From an uncultured Christensenellaceae bacterium (lineage in GTDB: Bacteria; Bacillota; Clostridia; Christensenellales; Borkfalkiaceae), in contig CAJUKJ010000003.1 of the NCBI GenBank assembly GCA_910587365.1, forward strand, positions 1 through 64,000: 64,000 bases of DNA, given 5' to 3'. Within the stretch, counting starts at the first letter, position 1. Each line of letters opens with the position of its first letter. Of this stretch, positions 23,705 through 32,839 are shown one piece after another. The position numbers and the translations under genes are program-made. The notes beneath the pieces were generated by a model. It worked only from the letters and a program-made list of their open reading frames with translations. It did not search any database and was not told where the DNA came from.

Positions 23705-24381
23705 AGTCTTAGCGAAACCTCCGCCGAACTGATTTTTTTAACGCTGCCTGCCGCAACGCATAATAGTCCGCCGTCAGGAGCTATATCCACCGCGGTTACC
23801 GTAATATCGCCCTTAGCCGTCTTCAACAAAACTTCGTTCCCAAACCAGTTTATATATTTTTTATAGTCCGAAACGGTGTAGTTTTTATTTAAGTTTTTTA
23901 CAAGAGTATCGCGTACCGAAAATAAATCGAGCTGGCTGCCGAGCTGACTGCTCATACTTGTTGCAATCGGGCGGAGTTCTTCGGGAAGTGTGTTGTTGAC
24001 GTTAATTCCCATACCGACTATGGAACGGCTTATGTAACTGCCCGAAAAGGTATTTTCAATAAGCGTACCGCAAATTTTTTTGTCGTTTACAAGTACGTCG
24101 TTCGCCCAACGGATTATTGGGTTAAGCCCGAAGCTTTCAACGGTTTTACATACCGCAACGCAGGCGTTTACCATAATTTTAAAAGCGTCTACTGCGAGAA
24201 AGTCGGAGTAATGCTTTATAACGGATATATAAAGCCCCCCGTACTCGGACGAAAAACTTCTGCCCTTAGTTCCCTTGCCCGCCGTCTGCCGCAGAGCGGT
24301 TACTATCATATCCCCGCCGCCGCAGTGGCGTTTGCAGTATTCGTTTGTGGAGTCAACCTCATCAAGCTTAATTATCCTCAT
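23701..24381 (-). CDS. birA: Biotin-[acetyl-CoA-carboxylase] ligase, short form
   Basis: A 226-residue enzyme that attaches biotin to carboxyl-carrier proteins. The biotin-binding motif GKGTKGRSFSSEYGGLYIS is near residues 34-53. It lacks the N-terminal DNA-binding domain of E. coli BirA, so it cannot act as a biotin repressor by itself. It overlaps recX by 14 bases and nnrD by 4. Confidence 0.9.
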   Translation of the reverse strand: MRIIKLDEVDSTNEYCKRHCGGGDMIVTALRQTAGKGTKGRSFSSEYGGLYISVIKHYSDFLAVDAFKIMVNACVAVCKTVESFGLNPIIRWANDVLVNDKKICGTLIENTFSGSYISRSIVGMGINVNNTLPEELRPIATSMSSQLGSQLDLFSVRDTLVKNLNKNYTVSDYKKYINWFGNEVLLKTAKGDITVTAVDIAPDGGLLCVAAGSVKKISSAEVSLRL

Positions 24382-24982
24382 CTAACCCGTACCTTTCCAA
24401 CGCGGTTTTTGCCGTATCGTAGCCGTAGCCCTTAGACAGCAGATATTTGAAACCCTTATAAAGAGTTTGCCTGTCAACGGACTTTCCGCGTAAGTATTTT
24501 TCAAGAATCAAAGACGCTTCTTCCCCGCTCTCTTCTATTTCGTCCAAAGCGGACTCGATAGCGTTTTTATCCGCACCGCGCTTTATTAAATCGACCTCCA
24601 ACGCGCGTTTACCCTTGCCGCTTACGCTTTGGACGTAAGCGCGGCAATACGCATAGTCATCAACAAATTTATGATATTCAAGCCTTTCCAGAACGTAGTT
24701 TATAACCGCCTCGGTATAGCCTTTTTTTGCAAGAAAATCACGCATTTGCTTTACAGTCTTCATTGAAGCGGACAAATGGGTCATTGCTTTATCGAGTGCC
24801 TGACTTTTTTCGGTTTCAAGCTGAATTTCATCCAGCTTCTGCTTTTCAATGTGCATACCCGCTTTAAGACGGTATTTTATTGCGACTTCAAGCTTGATAC
24901 CGCAATAGAATACGCCGTCAACATATACGCTGCAACGGTTTTTATCCTTAACCTGAGGTTCGATAGACGTTATTTCTGCCAT
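24368..24982 (-). CDS. recX: RecA regulatory protein RecX
   Basis: A 204-residue modulator of RecA filaments made of repeated three-helix units. The segments ALDKAMTHLSASMKTVKQMR, FLAKKGYTEAVI and YVQSVSGKGKRALEVDL are typical. It is the first gene of the unit with birA and nnrD. There is no ribosome-binding site before ATG 24982, and a TAAAAT -10 ends 7 bases upstream, so the mRNA should be leaderless. Confidence 0.88.
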   Translation of the reverse strand: MAEITSIEPQVKDKNRCSVYVDGVFYCGIKLEVAIKYRLKAGMHIEKQKLDEIQLETEKSQALDKAMTHLSASMKTVKQMRDFLAKKGYTEAVINYVLERLEYHKFVDDYAYCRAYVQSVSGKGKRALEVDLIKRGADKNAIESALDEIEESGEEASLILEKYLRGKSVDRQTLYKGFKYLLSKGYGYDTAKTALERYGLDEDN

Positions 24983-24988
24983 ACCGTT

Positions 24989-25017
24989 ATTTTAGCATTG
25001 AAACGCATTTTTGTCAA
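24989..25017 (-). promoter_or_regulatory. recX promoter giving a leaderless mRNA
   Basis: TTGACA (25012-25017) and TAAAAT (24989-24994) are spaced 17 bp. Six bases then lead to ATG 24982. The -35 is 9 bases from the -35 of the divergent ilvE promoter. Confidence 0.75.
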
Positions 25018-25026
25018 TTCGCATAT

Positions 25027-25055
25027 TTGACATTACGTTCCCATAGTTGTATAAT
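25027..25055 (+). promoter_or_regulatory. ilvE promoter
   Basis: Perfect consensus: TTGACA (25027-25032), 17 bp, TATAAT (25050-25055). It points right toward ilvE. Confidence 0.85.
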
Positions 25056-25083
25056 TATACAAAATTTATATGAGGTTGAATTT

Positions 25084-26094
25084 ATGGACTGGGCGAATTT
25101 AGGTTTCGGTTATATAAAAACGCCGTACAGATACGTAAGCAATTACAGGGACGGCAAATGGGACGACGGGGTTATTACCGAAGATGATAAAATCGTAATA
25201 TCGGAGTGCGCAGGTGTTTTGCAGTACGCACAGACCGTTTTCGAGGGATTAAAAGCTTACACAACCAAGAGCGGAAAAGTTGTTACCTTCCGCCCTGACC
25301 TTAATGCCGAAAGATTGATTGATTCTGCTAAGCGGTTGGAAATACCCGCCTTTCCCAAAGAAAAATTTTTGGAAGCAACCGATAAGGTTATTTCCGCCAA
25401 CAAAGAATTTGTACCGCCTTACGGCAGCGGAGCTGCACTTTATTTAAGACCGTTTATTTTCGGCTCGTCCGCCGTAATAGGCGTTAAGCCTGCACAGGAA
25501 TACCAATTCAGATTGTTTGCAACGCCCGTAGGTCCATACTTTAAGGGCGGCGCAAAGCCTATTACCGTAAGAGTCAGCGACTTTGACAGGGCGGCACCGC
25601 GCGGCACGGGGCATATTAAGGCGGGGCTAAATTACGCGATGAGCTTACACGCAATAGTCGACGCACACGCACAGGGCTTTGACGAAAACCTGTACCTCGA
25701 CCCCGCCACGCGTACATTCGTTGAAGAAACTGGTGGAGCTAACTTTTTGTTCGTGACCAAAGACGGAAAAGTCGTAACCCCGAAATCGGACAGTATCCTC
25801 CCTTCCATTACAAGACGTTCGCTTTGCTACGTCGCCGAAAAGTATCTTGGACTTACCGTTGAACACCGACCCGTTAAGCTTACCGAGCTTTACGATTTTG
25901 CCGAATGCGGGCTTTGCGGAACCGCGGCGGTAATTTCGCCCGTAGGAAAAATTTTTGACCACGGCAAGGAAATATGCTTCCCCGCAGGTATGGATAAAAT
26001 GGGCGAAATAACACAAAAGCTTTACGACACTTTAACGGGAATACAGATGGGCAGAATAGACGCCCCCGAAGGCTGGATAAGGGAAATTAAGTAA
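25084..26094 (+). CDS. ilvE: Branched-chain amino-acid aminotransferase
   Basis: PLP enzyme that interconverts Val, Leu and Ile with their keto acids. The 336 residues match the fold-IV type II family, with the PLP-binding Lys in GHIKAGLNYA and the EETGGANFLFV motif. ATG 25084 is chosen since TGAGG lies 9 bases upstream and the longer frame would start inside the -35 box. It is monocistronic, divergent from recX, and followed by a strong terminator. Confidence 0.95.
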   Translation: MDWANLGFGYIKTPYRYVSNYRDGKWDDGVITEDDKIVISECAGVLQYAQTVFEGLKAYTTKSGKVVTFRPDLNAERLIDSAKRLEIPAFPKEKFLEATDKVISANKEFVPPYGSGAALYLRPFIFGSSAVIGVKPAQEYQFRLFATPVGPYFKGGAKPITVRVSDFDRAAPRGTGHIKAGLNYAMSLHAIVDAHAQGFDENLYLDPATRTFVEETGGANFLFVTKDGKVVTPKSDSILPSITRRSLCYVAEKYLGLTVEHRPVKLTELYDFAECGLCGTAAVISPVGKIFDHGKEICFPAGMDKMGEITQKLYDTLTGIQMGRIDAPEGWIREIK

Positions 26095-26156
26095 ACGCCC
26101 TTCCGTTTTACATCGGGCTATGCACAAACCCACCTTATTATTAAAGCTAAAATTAT

Positions 26157-26187
26157 GGCGCAAGGTTAATCCTTGCGCCCCTTTTTT
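26157..26187 (+). terminator. ilvE terminator
   Basis: A perfect GGCGCAAGG/CCTTGCGCC stem (26157-26165 with 26171-26179) is followed by CCTTTTTT. It can also serve the converging yigZ transcript. Confidence 0.85.
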
Positions 26188-26263
26188 AGTGCTATTTTAC
26201 CGTTTATGCGTGACATAGTACTGCATTTACATTGAAAATACCGTTATTTTGGACATTTTTCTA

Positions 26264-26893
26264 CTAAATTTTAAACGGAAAGAAATATTCTTTCAATTTT
26301 TCAATTTTAATTTTGCCGTTTAATCTGTTTAAAAACGATGAATTAAAATCCTCTTCCTCATCTTTTTTTACGGCTACCGTGAAGATTACTTCGTTCAGAT
26401 ATTCGGTATTTAAAATATTGGCACCCTGTTCTGAAAGATAGCGCAATGCGGTATCCACACAGGAGTAGTCTACCGTATACTTACCCTCTGAACAAGTCTG
26501 ATACAACACTTTCTGCGCTACGTCCAAATTCTCAGCGGCACTGCCCGAGTATGCGCGGACGAGTCCGCCTGCCCCAAGCTTAATTCCGCCGAAATATCGG
26601 GTCACAACCACCGCCGTCTGATAAAGCTTTTTGTTTTTTATAACTTCCAGCATCGGCATACCTGCGGTACCCTGAGGTTCGCCATCGTCGGAAAAGCGTA
26701 AACAATTGCCGAGTTCGTCACAAATATACGCAGAGCAATTGTGGGTTGCGTCGGGGTATTTAGACCGAATTTCTTCAACAAAAGCTTTTGCCTGCTCTTC
26801 CCCCTCAACGTGCCGTGAAGTTGTGATAAAACGTGATTTTTCTATAACCTTTTGGGTTACCGTTTCTCCGCATATAGACAAATACTGTTGCAT
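26264..26893 (-). CDS. YigZ/IMPACT family protein
   Basis: A 209-residue protein of the UPF0029/IMPACT family. The family segments are KSRFI near residue 18, ATHNCSAYI, and SDDGEPQGTAGMPML near 75-90, followed by VVVTRYFGGIKLGAGGL. A C-terminal ferredoxin-like domain (YigZ_C) follows. The bacterial role is unclear, with a translation-linked role suggested by the eukaryotic IMPACT. It lies 5 bases after tyrS and shares its transcript. No clear ribosome-binding site is seen. Confidence 0.9.
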   Translation of the reverse strand: MQQYLSICGETVTQKVIEKSRFITTSRHVEGEEQAKAFVEEIRSKYPDATHNCSAYICDELGNCLRFSDDGEPQGTAGMPMLEVIKNKKLYQTAVVVTRYFGGIKLGAGGLVRAYSGSAAENLDVAQKVLYQTCSEGKYTVDYSCVDTALRYLSEQGANILNTEYLNEVIFTVAVKKDEEEDFNSSFLNRLNGKIKIEKLKEYFFPFKI

Positions 26894-26898
26894 TGCTT

Positions 26899-28083
26899 TT
26901 ATAATAAGTTTACTTTTATATGAATTTTTTTACCCTTATGGATAACGTCGCCGTTTTTGACGGGGGCGTTTATATCGGTAACTTTACCGTCGTTTATTGA
27001 TACGCCGCCCTGTTGGATAAGACGCCTCGCCTCGCCGTTTGAGGAACATATACCTGCTGCTACGAGAACCGCGATAATCGTAGGGGTATCAACCTTGACG
27101 TTCTTTTCGGGAAGATTTCCGCCGCCGCCAAACGCAGCTTTAGCCTGACTTTGAGCCACCGCCGCTTTATCTTCGCCGTGAACGAGCTTGGTAAGTTCGT
27201 AAGCTAAAATTTCTTTCTTTTCGTTTATGCGGCTTGCGTCCCATTCCTCCATATCTTTTATGGCTTGCATAGGAATAAATGTAAGCATTTTAATACATTT
27301 CATTACGTCGGCGTCATCAACGTTGCGCCAATACTGATAAAAATCGTAAGGAGGGGTTTTATTTTCGTCAAGCCAGACCGCACCCTTTGCCGTCTTGCCC
27401 ATCTTCTTACCTTCACTGTTCAAAAGCAGGGTTATAGTCATTGCGTAAGCGTCCTTACCAGACTTTTTTCTTATAAGCTCGGTACCGGCAAGCATATTGC
27501 TCCACTGGTCATCGCCACCGAACTGCATATTGCATCCGTATTTTTCGTTAAGATGCCAGAAGTCGTAAGCCTGCATTATCATATAGTTGAACTCTAAAAA
27601 GCTAAGCCCCTTTTCCATACGCTGTTTGTAGCATTCGGCACGGAGCATATTATTTACGGAAAAACACGCGCCGACATCGCGCAATAAATCGACGTAGTTC
27701 AAGCTTAAAAGCCAGTCTGCATTATTGACGATAATTGCCTTATCTTCGCCGAACTCAATAAAACGCTCCATCTGCTTTTTGAAGCAGTCGCAATTTTTCT
27801 GAATGGTTTCGGTCGTCAGCATAGAGCGCATATCAGTTCTGCCGGAGGGGTCGCCAACGTGTCCAGTTCCGCCGCCAAGCAAAACCACGGGCTTATTGCC
27901 CGCCATCTGCAACCTTTTCATAAGGCACAACGCCATAAAATGTCCCACGTGCAGACTGTCTGCCGTAGGATCGAATCCTATATAAAACCTTGCGCCTCCG
28001 TTGTTTATAAGCTGTTTAATTTCCTCTTCGTCGGTTACCTGTGCGATAAGTCCGCGTTCTTTGAGTTCTTCGTAAATACCCAT
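26899..28083 (-). CDS. tyrS: Tyrosyl-tRNA synthetase
   Basis: Charges tRNA-Tyr. A 394-residue class I enzyme with the HIGH-type motif LHVGHFM near residues 44-50, the KMGKTAKGA signature near 228-236, and a C-terminal S4 domain. AAGGAG precedes ATG 28083. Unlike many Firmicute tyrS genes, the short leader shows no T-box, only a plain promoter at 28102-28130. Confidence 0.95.
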   Translation of the reverse strand: MGIYEELKERGLIAQVTDEEEIKQLINNGGARFYIGFDPTADSLHVGHFMALCLMKRLQMAGNKPVVLLGGGTGHVGDPSGRTDMRSMLTTETIQKNCDCFKKQMERFIEFGEDKAIIVNNADWLLSLNYVDLLRDVGACFSVNNMLRAECYKQRMEKGLSFLEFNYMIMQAYDFWHLNEKYGCNMQFGGDDQWSNMLAGTELIRKKSGKDAYAMTITLLLNSEGKKMGKTAKGAVWLDENKTPPYDFYQYWRNVDDADVMKCIKMLTFIPMQAIKDMEEWDASRINEKKEILAYELTKLVHGEDKAAVAQSQAKAAFGGGGNLPEKNVKVDTPTIIAVLVAAGICSSNGEARRLIQQGGVSINDGKVTDINAPVKNGDVIHKGKKIHIKVNLL

Positions 28084-28101
28084 AAAATCTCCTTTTGTAT
28101 A

Positions 28102-28130
28102 ATTTTAACACCGACGGAAAAAATTTGCAA
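28102..28130 (-). promoter_or_regulatory. tyrS promoter
   Basis: TTGCAA (28125-28130) and TAAAAT (28102-28107), spacer 17 bp, lie shortly before the tyrS ribosome-binding site. Confidence 0.6.
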
Positions 28131-28172
28131 TTAATTTACCGCTCTTTATTTCAACAACGGCGAAGCTGCGGA

Positions 28173-28877
28173 TTAGTCCGTAAAGAAGTCGTCTTTATTT
28201 AAATTCTCCCTCGCCTTTTCTATGGCGTGCTTTTCTATACGCGAAATGTAGGAACGCGAAATACCTAATTTTTTTGCCACTTCGCGCTGGGGCAAAGACG
28301 TATCGTCCTCCAACCCGTATCTGAGCGACAGAATTACAAATTCGCGCTCGGTTAAAAATTTTTTGAGATGGGCTACGAACTTTTCGCGCTGGATGCTCTT
28401 TTCCGCCTGCGAGAAAACACTGTCCTCCTTTTCGGCTAAAAGGTCTATAAGCGTAAGCTCGTTACCGTCCTTGTCTACACCTACGGGGTCGGACAGCGAC
28501 ACGATTGTTTTATGCTTTTTACCGGCACGCAGAAGCATTAAAATTTCGTTTTCGATACAGCGTGCGGTGTACGTCGCAAGAGCCGTTCCCTTGCCCTCCT
28601 GATAGGTATTTATTGCCTTAATAAGCCCTATCGAGCCAACGGACATCAAGTCGTCCGTTTCCGCCGCACCCGTGTATTTTTTGACTATGTGTGCGACAAG
28701 GCGCATATTGTGCCTTATAAGCTTATCCTTCGCCTGTTCGTCCCCTGCGTGAGCCAAAGCAAGATATTTTTTTTCCTCTTCGGGGGAAAGCGGTTTAGGG
28801 AACGTGCCGTTATCACGGACAGTACCCGTAAAAAAGAAAATTTTGCCGAAAAGCAGACCTAAAAAATCGAAAAACAT
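28173..28877 (-). CDS. sigK: Sporulation sigma factor K (pro-sigma K)
   Basis: Late mother-cell sigma factor of 234 residues. Region 2 (HNMRLVAHIVKKY, DLMSVGSIGLIKAI) and region 4 (YGLEDDTSLPQREVAKKLG) are clear. A hydrophobic pro-sequence of about 20 residues precedes KPLSPEEEKKYL, as in B. subtilis pro-SigK, which is held inactive at the membrane until cleaved. The gene is intact, with no skin-type insertion. AAGGAG precedes ATG 28877 and a SigE/SigK-like promoter lies upstream. It is strong evidence that the host forms endospores. Confidence 0.93.
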   Translation of the reverse strand: MFFDFLGLLFGKIFFFTGTVRDNGTFPKPLSPEEEKKYLALAHAGDEQAKDKLIRHNMRLVAHIVKKYTGAAETDDLMSVGSIGLIKAINTYQEGKGTALATYTARCIENEILMLLRAGKKHKTIVSLSDPVGVDKDGNELTLIDLLAEKEDSVFSQAEKSIQREKFVAHLKKFLTEREFVILSLRYGLEDDTSLPQREVAKKLGISRSYISRIEKHAIEKARENLNKDDFFTD

Positions 28878-28894
28878 ACATTACTCCTTTTTGT

Positions 28895-28924
28895 AATGTA
28901 TGTTTTTGACAGTTTGTACTATAA
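28895..28924 (-). promoter_or_regulatory. SigE/SigK-type promoter of sigK
   Basis: CATACATTA on the minus strand (from 28902 downward) matches both the SigE -10 (CATACAnT) and SigK -10 (CATAnnnTA) consensus. A TTATAGT -35-like element is 15 bp upstream (28918-28924). B. subtilis sigK is transcribed by both factors. Confidence 0.6.
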
Positions 28925-28952
28925 CAATTTAATCAAAGTTATAAAAAGCTTT

Positions 28953-30842
28953 TTATTCAAGCTCGAAGGCTCCCGTATAAAGCTGGTAATACTTACCTTT
29001 TTGCTCTATAAGCTGTTCGTGGTCGCCGCGTTCTATTATTTCGCCGTGTTCGAGAACCATTATGGCCTTACTGTTTCTTACCGTGGAAAGACGATGCGCG
29101 ATTACGAAAACAGTTCTTCCCTCCATCAGCTTATCCATACCCTCTTCGATAAGCTTTTCCGTGCGGGTATCTATCGACGAGGTTGCTTCGTCGAGAATTA
29201 GTACAGGACATTCCGAAACCATTGCACGCGCAATTGCGAGAAGCTGCCTTTGCCCCTGTGAAAGGTTTGCACCGTCGCCCGTAATAAGCGTATTATAGCC
29301 TTCGGGAAGATGCTTTATGAAGAAATGTGCGTTTGCAAGCTTAGCCGCCTTTATACACTCTTCGTCCGTTGCGTCAAGTCTGCCGTAACGGATATTATCC
29401 ATTACCGTTCCCGTAAATAGATGGGTATCCTGCAAAACAACGCCCAAACTCTTACGCAAGTCGTCCTTTTTTATGCTCTTCACGTCAAGTCCGTCATAAG
29501 TTATCGTGCCTGACTGAATATCGTAAAAGCGGTTAATAAGGTTCGTAATCGTCGTTTTACCTGCACCCGTAGAACCGACAAAGGCTATCTTTTGACCAGG
29601 CTTGGCATATAAGCTGATATTCTTTAAAATGACCTTTTTATCCGTATAGCCGAATACAACGTCATTGAAACGGATATCGCCCCGTAAAGGAATATATTCA
29701 AACGAGCCGTCGGGAAGAGGCTTTTTCCAAGCCCATTTGCCGCTTTCGTATTCGCCGTATGTAAGAGTAATATTCCCGCCCTTATCTTCGGGTTCGGCGT
29801 CAACCATTTCAAAAATGCGTTCTGCCCCGGCAAGTGCCATTACTACCGCATTGAATTGTTGCGAAACCTGTTGAACGGGCATATTGAACTGCCTTGAATA
29901 TGCAAGAAAAGAAACTATCATACCCGCAAACACAGCTATCCCGCCGCCGCTTGCCGCCGCATACGCAGAAAGAAGGGCAGTTTCAGCCCCCGTGACGGTA
30001 AGCACGAAACCGACTACCGCAACCAAAACGTACTGTAAATAACCGAGATTATTGTTTATGGGCCCCAATAAAAACGCATATGTATTTGCCTTGCGTCCGC
30101 ATTCGTAGAGTTCGTCATTATAAATTTTAAAGCGTTGCCTTGCTTTATCTTCGTGGCAGAAAACCTTTATTACCTTCTGCCCCTCCGTCATTTCCTCTAC
30201 ATAGCCGTTCAAAGCACCAAGCGACCTTTGCTGTTTTAAGAAATTTTTAGCTGAATTAGTACCTATTCTCTTTATAATGAATACCATTAATATCAGCATA
30301 ACTATTATTATAAGCGTAAGCGTAAAGCTATAATAGACCATAAACGCGAACACGAAAATAAGTGAAAGTACAGCCGAAATTATCTGCGGTATCGTCTGGG
30401 AAAGAAGCTGGCGCATAGTATCCACGTCGTTGGTGTAAAGACTCATTAAATCGCCGTGGGTAGTTGAATCGAAATATTTTAAGGGCAGCCGCTGCATTTT
30501 TGCAAACATTTCATCGCGCATTTTCTTTAACGTACCCTGCGCTATATACATCATAATTCTGTTATACCCGAACGACGAAAGCACGCCCACAAGATATATG
30601 CACCCCATCGCAAGGACATTCATATATACTGATTTCATATCGGCGGCAGCACCGTTCATAAGCTCGCTTGTAATAGGGGCAAGCCTTGACGCGCCCACTA
30701 CGTTTGCGGCAGACGCTAAAATTACGAAGATTACGACAAATGCGGTTGCTACCTTATAATGGGAAAACGTGTATTTAAGCAATCTGTTTAAAGTTTTTAG
30801 GGGATTTTTTGCACCTTTGCCCTTGGAATTCGATACAGCCAT
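28953..30842 (-). CDS. ABC exporter half-transporter with consensus ATPase site
   Basis: A 629-residue protein with a six-helix membrane domain (about 30-335) and an ATPase domain with GSTGAGKTT, LSQGQRQLLAIARA and LILDEATSSID. The catalytic Glu is present. An insert of about 25 residues lies between the two domains (near 370-395). The gene starts on the last base of the partner gene. It forms a heterodimeric multidrug- or peptide-type exporter (YfiB/YfiC-like). The substrate is unknown. Confidence 0.9.
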   Translation of the reverse strand: MAVSNSKGKGAKNPLKTLNRLLKYTFSHYKVATAFVVIFVILASAANVVGASRLAPITSELMNGAAADMKSVYMNVLAMGCIYLVGVLSSFGYNRIMMYIAQGTLKKMRDEMFAKMQRLPLKYFDSTTHGDLMSLYTNDVDTMRQLLSQTIPQIISAVLSLIFVFAFMVYYSFTLTLIIIVMLILMVFIIKRIGTNSAKNFLKQQRSLGALNGYVEEMTEGQKVIKVFCHEDKARQRFKIYNDELYECGRKANTYAFLLGPINNNLGYLQYVLVAVVGFVLTVTGAETALLSAYAAASGGGIAVFAGMIVSFLAYSRQFNMPVQQVSQQFNAVVMALAGAERIFEMVDAEPEDKGGNITLTYGEYESGKWAWKKPLPDGSFEYIPLRGDIRFNDVVFGYTDKKVILKNISLYAKPGQKIAFVGSTGAGKTTITNLINRFYDIQSGTITYDGLDVKSIKKDDLRKSLGVVLQDTHLFTGTVMDNIRYGRLDATDEECIKAAKLANAHFFIKHLPEGYNTLITGDGANLSQGQRQLLAIARAMVSECPVLILDEATSSIDTRTEKLIEEGMDKLMEGRTVFVIAHRLSTVRNSKAIMVLEHGEIIERGDHEQLIEQKGKYYQLYTGAFELE

Positions 30843-32599
30843 TACTCTTCGCCCCCTTTCATCTGGGATTCGTAAACCTCCCTGTAAATGCCGTTTGACT
30901 TTAACAGTTCTTCATGCGTGCCGATACCGACTATTTTACCCTCGTCAAGGACGATAATCTTATCAGCGTCCTGAACCGACGTAATGCGTTGCGCAATAAA
31001 AATTTTAGTGATATCTGGTACGTACTTTCTTAAAGCCTCCCTGATAGACGCGTCGGTCTTGGTGTCAACTGCGGAAGTAGAATCGTCGAAAATAATTATG
31101 CGCGGTTTTTTAAGCAAAGCACGGGCTATACAAAGCCTTTGCTTCTGTCCGCCCGAAACGTTTACGCCGCCTTGACCCAAATCGTAATCGAAACCGCCGG
31201 GAAGAGCGTCTATAAACTCTTCGGCGCAAGCCTGCCTTGCAGCAATACGCAGTTCCTCGTCTGAAGCGTTTTCATCGCCCCAGCGCAGGTTTTCCGCTAC
31301 CGTACCAGAGAAAAGCACATTCTTTTGCAAAACCATAGCGACTTTGTTGCGCAAAACGTCCATATCGTAACCCTTAACGTTTACGCCGCCTACTTTAACC
31401 ACACCGTCGGTTGTATCGTATAATCTGGGAATGAGTGAAACGAGCGAGGTTTTACCCGAACCCGTCGCACCGATTATACCTACCGTTTCCCCTGCGGAAA
31501 TTTTGAGGTTTATATTTTGCAGTACGTTTTCATCCGATTTTTGCGAGTAGGCAAAATTGACATTTTCAAATTCAACGTTACCGTCACTGACTTCCGTAAT
31601 GGGATTTTCGGGATTTGATAACGTGGATTTCTCATTCAGGACTTCCGCAATTCTGTCCATACTTCCGCGGGAAAGCGAAATAAAGTTAAGACACATTGCA
31701 ACCATTATTATCCCCGAAAGGATTTGCATTGCATAGGAAATGAGTGCCTGCAAGTCCTCGGGTTGAACTGCACCCGATATATTGCCGATAACCATATTGG
31801 AGCCGACAAGCAGGATAATTATTATTGTTGCAAACATTGCAAACGTTACGCAGGGCATCATAAAAGTTAAAATCTTTTCAGCCTTGACGGAATACTTGTA
31901 TACCTCCGCCGTTGCGTTTTGCATTTTTCCGATTTCACGCTCTTCGCGCACATAAGACTTAACTACGCGTATAGCCGTTAAATCCTCCTGCACGACCGAA
32001 TTGAGTTTATCGTATTTTTCAAACATCATTCGGAAGTGCGGCGTTACTTTGAACATACATATGAAAACCACTATTCCGAGGAACAACGCCGCCCCAACGA
32101 ATATGCCCGCCATACTCGGCTCTATAACGCAGGTCATAATTATCGCGGAAATAAACAGTACGGGCGCGCGGACGAGCATTCTTATTGCCATCTGGTAAGC
32201 GTTTTGTACGTTAGTGACGTCGGTGGTAATACGTGTAATTAAGCTTGCCGTAGAATAGTTGTCGATATTTTCAAATGAATACGACTGCAAATTAGAGTAC
32301 ATATCCTCCCTTAAATTACGTGCAAAACCGCAGCTTGCCTTTGCCGCACACTTTGAACCCATCATTCCGCAGAACAGGGCAAACAGTGCGCACGCCGCCA
32401 TTGAAACCGAACAAATAATTATTATGTTGGTTTTAACCGCATAAGCAGGATTAATTGAAAGATTTTTAAGTTCTTCTATAATAAAAGTCGTAAGCCACGG
32501 TATTAAAATTTCCATAGCCGCCTCGCCTATCATAAATATAGGACAAAGTATTGAAGATTTTTTATACTCTCTTACGCTTTTTAAAAGAGTTTTAATCAT
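30842..32599 (-). CDS. ABC exporter half-transporter with degenerate ATPase site
   Basis: A 585-residue partner of the downstream gene. It has a six-helix membrane domain, then Walker A GATGSGKTS and signature VSGGQKQR. Walker B reads IIIFDDSTSAVD, with Asp in place of the catalytic Glu. This is the hallmark of the degenerate site of asymmetric heterodimeric exporters (TM287/288, BmrCD type). AAGAGG precedes ATG 32599. Confidence 0.9.
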   Translation of the reverse strand: MIKTLLKSVREYKKSSILCPIFMIGEAAMEILIPWLTTFIIEELKNLSINPAYAVKTNIIIICSVSMAACALFALFCGMMGSKCAAKASCGFARNLREDMYSNLQSYSFENIDNYSTASLITRITTDVTNVQNAYQMAIRMLVRAPVLFISAIIMTCVIEPSMAGIFVGAALFLGIVVFICMFKVTPHFRMMFEKYDKLNSVVQEDLTAIRVVKSYVREEREIGKMQNATAEVYKYSVKAEKILTFMMPCVTFAMFATIIIILLVGSNMVIGNISGAVQPEDLQALISYAMQILSGIIMVAMCLNFISLSRGSMDRIAEVLNEKSTLSNPENPITEVSDGNVEFENVNFAYSQKSDENVLQNINLKISAGETVGIIGATGSGKTSLVSLIPRLYDTTDGVVKVGGVNVKGYDMDVLRNKVAMVLQKNVLFSGTVAENLRWGDENASDEELRIAARQACAEEFIDALPGGFDYDLGQGGVNVSGGQKQRLCIARALLKKPRIIIFDDSTSAVDTKTDASIREALRKYVPDITKIFIAQRITSVQDADKIIVLDEGKIVGIGTHEELLKSNGIYREVYESQMKGGEE

Positions 32600-32635
32600 T
32601 TGATTTTACCTCTTAAACAAATTGTTAACCCATAT

Positions 32636-32664
32636 ATTTTACTAATAATAAATTTTAATGTCAA
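32636..32664 (-). promoter_or_regulatory. Promoter of the second ABC exporter operon
   Basis: TTGACA (32659-32664) and TAAAAT (32636-32641), spacer 17 bp, lie 37 bases before the first gene. Confidence 0.7.
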
Positions 32665-32839
32665 CGGATATTCAAGTAAAAACAAATACCAAAAAAACAT
32701 TTGAAAAGCCTTAAAAAAATATGAAATAAACTGTAAAAATACACACAACCCTTATTCGGCTTGTTCACGCACAGATTGCATAAGCCACTTTCCCATTTTT
32801 AAAAGAAGGAAGCCATAATACTGATAATCCGTTAAAGTA
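32665..32839. other. Intergenic spacer with no recognised feature
   Basis: This AT-rich stretch lies between the ABC operon promoter and the hairpin after the large lipoprotein gene. No gene, RNA or repeat is recognised in it. Confidence 0.6.

Noticed and set aside
25027..25083. Earlier start for ilvE
   Set aside because: The codon at 25027 is part of the TTGACA -35 box, so it cannot be transcribed from this promoter.
28941..28956. AT-rich perfect palindrome at the end of the ABC exporter gene
   Set aside because: It overlaps the stop codon and is only A/T with a central AGCT. It is too weak to call a terminator with confidence.
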